A stretch of 9,335 bases of DNA from Oxalobacteraceae bacterium (lineage in GTDB: Bacteria > Pseudomonadota > Gammaproteobacteria > Burkholderiales > Burkholderiaceae_D). The notes under the pieces are model-generated. The model was not told the origin of the DNA. It ran no database searches and worked only from the letters and a program-made list of their open reading frames with translations. The stretch covers positions 1-9,335 of the forward strand of contig CANFGA010000081.1 of assembly GCA_947446335.1 (NCBI GenBank), in the 5' to 3' direction. The position numbers and the translations under genes are program-made. This document shows positions 6,074 to 9,335 of this stretch, piece by piece. Each line of letters begins with the position of its first letter. Within the stretch, counting starts at the first letter, position 1.

Positions 6074-6976
6074 ATGCTGGACTATGCTTCACTCTCTGCG
6101 CTCGCTGCCGTGATACGAGAAGGCAGTTTCGAGCGCGCAGCGCGCGCACTTCACGTGACGCCGTCAGCCGTTTCGCAACGTATTCGCTTGCTGGAGGAGC
6201 AGGTCGGTTGTGCATTGGTGGTCCGCGCACAGCCTTGTCAAGCCACGCAAACGGGGCGACGCTTGTGCCAGCATGTGGACCGGGTGCGTCTGCTGGAGCA
6301 TGAATTGCACGGCGAAGTACCTACGCTGGGGCAAGACGAGATAGTGCGAGTGCCGTTACCTGTCGCGGTCAATGCAGACAGTCTTGCCACTTGGTTTGCC
6401 CCTGCGATGGCGTGCTTCGCTGCGGGGGCCCCTGTGTTGATGGAGGTGGCTGTGGACGACCAGGACCACACTGCCCAATGGCTGCATTCCGGAAAAGTAC
6501 TTGCCGCTGTGACGGCTACTGCGCGTGCTGCATCGGGTTGCAACAGTCGTCCGCTGGGCGCCATGCGCTACCTCGCAGCGGCCAGTCCGGCCTTCATCGA
6601 GCGCTACTTCGCCCAAGGTGTCGGAGTCGACAGTTTGGTCCTTGCCCCAAGTCTGCTGTTCAATGCCAAAGATGAATTGCAGACACGTTGGGTGCAGCGA
6701 CTGTGCCATCGGCATGTTGAATTACCCCGGCACACGCTACCGTCGCCTCAGGCTTATGTTGCTGCATCAATCGCAGGCATGGGCTGGGGCTGGGGCTTGC
6801 ATCCGCAAGAGTTGATCGCAGTTCATCTCGACGAGGGCACACTCATCGAACTGGTCCCCGATACGCCACTGGATGTGGCTCTGTACTGGCAACAGGCGCG
6901 CGCCACGTCGTTGTTACTTGATGGATTGACCAAAGAGGTGCTCGCTGCAGCCAGTTCTGCCTTGATACAGGGCTAA
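6074..6976 (+). CDS. argP: LysR-type regulator, ArgP/LysG (IciA) group
   Basis: 300 residues, typical length (E. coli ArgP 297). Expected to bind DNA as a dimer or tetramer and to activate the divergent exporter gene when arginine or lysine is abundant. The N-terminal winged helix-turn-helix reads MLDYASLSALAAVIREGSFERAARALHVTPSAVSQRIRLLEEQVG (1-45), with the recognition helix around TPSAVSQRI (29-37). LDYxxLxALxxVIxEGSFExAAxxLxVTxSAVSQRI is characteristic of the ArgP/LysG branch. The two-part effector domain (about 90-295) includes PVAVNADSLATW (96-107), as in ArgP. No clear Shine-Dalgarno precedes the ATG. Two ATCTAAT direct repeats (6050-6056, 6064-6070) lie just before it. The TAA stop ends one base before the stop codon of the convergent AraC-family gene, so there is no room for a terminator between them. 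Confidence 0.88.
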   Translation: MLDYASLSALAAVIREGSFERAARALHVTPSAVSQRIRLLEEQVGCALVVRAQPCQATQTGRRLCQHVDRVRLLEHELHGEVPTLGQDEIVRVPLPVAVNADSLATWFAPAMACFAAGAPVLMEVAVDDQDHTAQWLHSGKVLAAVTATARAASGCNSRPLGAMRYLAAASPAFIERYFAQGVGVDSLVLAPSLLFNAKDELQTRWVQRLCHRHVELPRHTLPSPQAYVAASIAGMGWGWGLHPQELIAVHLDEGTLIELVPDTPLDVALYWQQARATSLLLDGLTKEVLAAASSALIQG

Positions 6977-7981
6977 TCAGCATCGCTCTCCAATCGAGCC
7001 TGGCCCCTGGCGACCGGATTGCGATGCGCAAGCGCCAAACAGCTTGCGGTAATCGCTGGAAAACTGGCTGAAGTTGTCGAAGCCCCAGTTTGATGCGACA
7101 GCGCCTATCGCTTCCTTGCCCGATTGCGGATAGCGCAACTGGCGCCGAACGCCGTTCAGCCTGACCCGGCGCAGATACTGGGTCGGACTCATGCCGACAA
7201 TATCCTCGAAACAGTATTGCAGCGTGCGCCGGCTCACGTGTGCCTGTTCGCACATTTGTGGCACGGTGATGGCTTGATCCAGATGGGACAGCACATGATC
7301 GCGTACGCTGGCGACGATACGCTGGCGACGCTGGAAACTGCCGGCCGCCGCCGGCAACCCGTCGCCCTTGCCGAGCAGCGCCAGCAAATTTTGTAGCAGA
7401 GCATGCTGCAAGGATGCGCTATCAGCCTGATTCTGGCAGGCCAGCAAAGCCTTGATGGCATTGACGCATGCTGCGCGCGCCAAGGGCGATACTCGCAACA
7501 CTTCCCAGCTTTGCAAGCTGTGCCAGTCGATCTGGCAATCATCCTGCGCCTGCTCCATCAACCATTGCTGGCACACGACGATGCCGTGAATCGCATGCCC
7601 GCTGCTTGTGAGCAATTCGAATTCGCGATTGCCAGTATGCAGCATGATCAATTCCGGCTCCACCTTGCGCCCGTTGATCCGATTGTCTTTGGCATGCCCA
7701 AGATCATGATCAGGAAAGCCGAACCAGAGCGAACCGGGCATCACGCGGCATGACTGACGCACAGCCTGGTTGATGGTTTCCCGGAAGACTTGCAGGCGCG
7801 GCAGGCACAGTTCATCGAGCGTACCCTGGAAGCGGCCAGCGCTGATCTGATCGTAACTTTGTTGCCAGCCACTGAGGTTGCGTGCGAGCTCGTCGGCGTC
7901 ATGCGTCGAGACAGTGCGAAAAACCGGTGCTGCGTGCAACACTGATTCAGCGATGGACAAGTTTGTTTCAATTTGGTGCAT
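6977..7981 (-). CDS. AraC-family transcriptional regulator, presumed activator of the ethanolamine permease gene
   Basis: 334 residues. The C-terminal AraC/XylS DNA-binding domain has both helix-turn-helix units: ITVPQMCEQAHVSRRTLQYCFEDIVGMSPTQYLRRVRL (238-275) and EAIGAVASNWGFDNFSQFSSDYRKLFG (290-316), containing the family's W/xGFxxxSxFsxxYRxxFG signature. The N-terminal 220 residues match no sensor domain I can name with certainty; general layout and length resemble EutR-like regulators. ATG 7981 has GAGG (minus strand, plus 7987-7990) five bases before it. It is divergent from the ethanolamine permease gene across 165 bases, suggesting control of that locus; the inducer (ethanolamine, perhaps with cobalamin as in EutR) is inferred. 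The tail after the second helix-turn-helix is odd: residues about 324-332 of RQGPGSIGERC are encoded by repeat copy C. Codon choice looks less biased than in tadA to nadC, by eye only. Confidence 0.85.
   Translation of the reverse strand: MHQIETNLSIAESVLHAAPVFRTVSTHDADELARNLSGWQQSYDQISAGRFQGTLDELCLPRLQVFRETINQAVRQSCRVMPGSLWFGFPDHDLGHAKDNRINGRKVEPELIMLHTGNREFELLTSSGHAIHGIVVCQQWLMEQAQDDCQIDWHSLQSWEVLRVSPLARAACVNAIKALLACQNQADSASLQHALLQNLLALLGKGDGLPAAAGSFQRRQRIVASVRDHVLSHLDQAITVPQMCEQAHVSRRTLQYCFEDIVGMSPTQYLRRVRLNGVRRQLRYPQSGKEAIGAVASNWGFDNFSQFSSDYRKLFGACASQSGRQGPGSIGERC
6988..7010 (-). repeat. 23-bp repeat, copy C, inside the 3' end of the AraC-family gene
   Basis: Its reverse complement matches copy A (5220-5242) at 20 of 23 positions. 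Unlike A and B it is coding: it specifies residues about 324-332 of the AraC-family regulator, beyond the DNA-binding domain, and begins 12 bases after the argP stop. This suggests the element inserted into, or recombined at, the end of that gene and supplied a new stop. Confidence 0.6.
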
Positions 7982-8035
7982 GCTGGCCTCGTCAACTTTG
8001 CCGAAATTCGATAACGCCCGCCTGCGCGCACGTTT

Positions 8036-8041
8036 TATACT
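8036..8041. promoter_or_regulatory. A/T-rich -10-like box in the araC-eat divergent region
   Basis: TATACT on the + strand, and TATAAA read on the - strand from the overlapping bases 8034-8039. In the - direction it would give the AraC-family gene a leader of about 46 bases, with the CAGGCA operator candidate just upstream. In the + direction the leader to the permease would be about 100 bases. Neither direction has a good -35, as is common for activator-dependent promoters. Direction is undecided. Confidence 0.3.
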
Positions 8042-8058
8042 TTAACTTTAGCAACTTC

Positions 8059-8097
8059 CATGCCTGTCCTGATTCAGGCATGACTTGCCCAGGCACG
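8059..8097. promoter_or_regulatory. Triple CAGGCA motif, candidate operator for the AraC-family regulator
   Basis: CATGCCTG (8059-8066) and CAGGCATG (8075-8082) form a perfect 8-bp inverted repeat with an 8-base spacer. A third copy, CAGGCACG (8090-8097), is a direct repeat of the second, 15 bases on. The cluster ends 49 bases before the permease ATG and would lie next to a promoter whose -10 could be in the A/T-rich stretch at 8121-8129. Repeated half-sites next to the -35 are usual for AraC-type activators. The link to this regulator is inference from position. Confidence 0.45.
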
Positions 8098-8146
8098 CAT
8101 TCACGCAAGCACAAGTCCGATTCAATAAACCTACTGGAAATCTTCG

Positions 8147-9335
8147 ATGACATCGACCACTGGAACCAACAAGGCAGCCGCGATACCCGCCCTGAAACAA
8201 ACCCTGGGCACGGTGCAACTGTGGGGCATCGCGGTCGGACTGGTGATTTCAGGCGAGTATTTCGGGTGGAGCTATGGCTGGGCCTCGGCCGGCACGCTCG
8301 GCTTCACGGTGACCGCGATTTTCGTTGCGGCGATGTACACCACGTTCATTTTCAGCTTCACCGAACTGACGACCTCGATTCCACACGCCGGCGGTCCGTT
8401 CGCCTACAGCAAGGCCGCGTTCGGTCCGACCGGCGGCTATCTGGCCGGCGCTGCGACGCTGATCGAATTCGTGTTTGCGCCGCCGGCGATCGCCTTGGCG
8501 ATCGGTGCCTATTTGAACGTGCAATTTCCGGCGCTGGACCCGAAATTGATCGCGCTGGGCGCCTACCTGGTGTTCATGACGCTCAACATCGTCGGCGTGC
8601 AGGTGGCGGCGACCTTCGAGTTGCTGATCACGCTGGTGGCCATTGCCGAATTGCTGGTGTTCATGGGGGTGGTGGCGCCCGATTTTTCGATGGCCAATTT
8701 CACTAGCGGCGGCTGGGCTGGCCAGGATAGCTTCAGTCTGGCGGCGATCCCCGGCATGTTTGCCGCGATTCCATTTGCGATCTGGTTTTTTCTGGCGATC
8801 GAAGGAGTGGCGATGGCGGCCGAGGAAGCGAAGGATCCGCAGCGCTCGATTCCGATCGCCTATATCACCGGCATCTTGACGCTGGTGGTACTGGCGATCG
8901 GCGTGATGCTGTTTGCCGGCGGCTCGGGCGACTGGACGCGCTTGTCCAACATCAACGATCCCTTGCCGCAAGCGATGAAAGGCGTAGTCGGAGAAAACAG
9001 CAATTGGCTGCACATGCTGGTATGGCTGGGCTTGTTTGGCTTGATCGCGTCGTTCCACGGCATCATCATCGGCTATTCGCGCCAGATTTTCGCGTTGGCG
9101 CGCGAAGGCTATCTGCCGCATTATTTTTCCCGCATCCATCCGCGCTTCCATACTCCGCACCGGGCCATCCTGGCCGGTGGCGTCGTTGGCATCGCCGCCA
9201 TTTACAGCGATCAATGGATCACGATCGGCGGCCAGACGCTGACGGCGAACATCGTCACGATGGCCGTGTTCGGCGCAATCACGATGTACATCGTCAGCAT
9301 GCTTGCCTTGTTCAAGCTGCGCCGCAGCAAGCCCG
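8147..9335 (+). CDS. eat: Ethanolamine permease, APC superfamily (3' end missing)
   Basis: 396 codons are visible; full-length relatives have about 450-480 residues, so the last one or two membrane segments are beyond the window. It is an inner-membrane secondary transporter expected to take up ethanolamine as carbon and nitrogen source. The first helix carries LWGIAVGLVISGEYFGWSYGW (25-45), characteristic of the ethanolamine permease subgroup. Other amino acid-polyamine-organocation marks are SIPHAGGPFAYSKAAFGPTGGYLAG (77-101), FLAIEGVAMAAEEAKDPQRSIP (215-236) and SFHGIIIGYSRQIFALAREGYLP (302-324). Around nine or ten hydrophobic segments can be seen. The frame is open throughout with no frameshift. 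ATG 8147 has GGAAA at 8136-8140, six bases before it. The divergent AraC-family gene is its likely regulator. In related loci the ethanolamine ammonia-lyase genes eutB and eutC often follow, which would be outside this window. Confidence 0.92.
   Translation, partial: MTSTTGTNKAAAIPALKQTLGTVQLWGIAVGLVISGEYFGWSYGWASAGTLGFTVTAIFVAAMYTTFIFSFTELTTSIPHAGGPFAYSKAAFGPTGGYLAGAATLIEFVFAPPAIALAIGAYLNVQFPALDPKLIALGAYLVFMTLNIVGVQVAATFELLITLVAIAELLVFMGVVAPDFSMANFTSGGWAGQDSFSLAAIPGMFAAIPFAIWFFLAIEGVAMAAEEAKDPQRSIPIAYITGILTLVVLAIGVMLFAGGSGDWTRLSNINDPLPQAMKGVVGENSNWLHMLVWLGLFGLIASFHGIIIGYSRQIFALAREGYLPHYFSRIHPRFHTPHRAILAGGVVGIAAIYSDQWITIGGQTLTANIVTMAVFGAITMYIVSMLALFKLRRSKP

Noticed and set aside
7882..8706. 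Open frame of 274 codons on the + strand overlapping the 5' part of the AraC-family gene, the intergenic region and the start of eat
   Set aside because: It spans a divergent control region and reads through eat in the wrong frame with an Arg/His-rich product. The eat frame starting at 8147 encodes a clear ethanolamine permease.
1..9335. Search for a defence system, prophage, CRISPR array, toxin-antitoxin pair, tRNA or rRNA
   Set aside because: All coding space is accounted for by housekeeping, transport and regulator genes. No array, phage protein or structured RNA gene was seen, and no gap exceeds 165 bases.

Overview
The window reads as an ordinary chromosomal stretch of a GC-rich (roughly 60%) betaproteobacterium. 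The protein sequences look most like Burkholderiales, and probably the Oxalobacteraceae side (Herbaspirillum/Collimonas/Janthinobacterium-like). That placement rests on remembered family sequences, not on a search. It holds nine protein genes (eight intact or nearly so by reading frame, with the first cut at its 5' end and the last at its 3' end), no RNA genes, no CRISPR array and no recognisable transposase. Every gap between genes is shorter than 170 bases.

Layout: (1) 2-1353, + strand: the 3' part of tadA (tRNA adenosine deaminase), then ldcA (LD-carboxypeptidase of murein recycling), 41 bases apart and probably co-transcribed. (2) 1464-3065, + strand: ybiT, a translation-associated ABC-F ATPase that starts at a GTG and is closed by a strong intrinsic terminator at 3100-3140. 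(3) 3211-5216, + strand: nadA-nadC with a 4-base ATGA overlap, two consecutive steps of de novo NAD synthesis (dihydroxyacetone phosphate + iminoaspartate to quinolinate, then to nicotinate mononucleotide). nadB, which makes the iminoaspartate, is not in the window. (4) 5350-6976: a divergent pair, a LysE/ArgO-type basic amino acid exporter (-) and its presumed LysR-type activator ArgP/LysG (+), sharing a 73-base control region. (5) 6977-9335: an AraC-family regulator (-) divergent from an ethanolamine permease gene (+, cut by the window end). This is the usual front end of an ethanolamine-use locus, with eutBC expected beyond the right edge.

The least ordinary signal is a 23-bp repeat present three times: as an imperfect inverted pair just after nadC (5220-5242 and 5276-5298) and once more at 6988-7010, where it encodes the C-terminal tail of the AraC regulator. 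The outermost copies are inverted relative to each other, match at 20 of 23 positions, and bracket the exporter/regulator pair exactly. They may be REP-like elements, hairpin terminators, or marks of an inserted or rearranged 1.8-kb module. Other points of interest are a Gln in place of a substrate-binding His in NadC, a CAGGCA-type operator candidate in front of the ethanolamine permease, and an inverted-repeat operator candidate between the exporter and ArgP. I found no convincing undescribed system; the window is mainly housekeeping and small-molecule transport.
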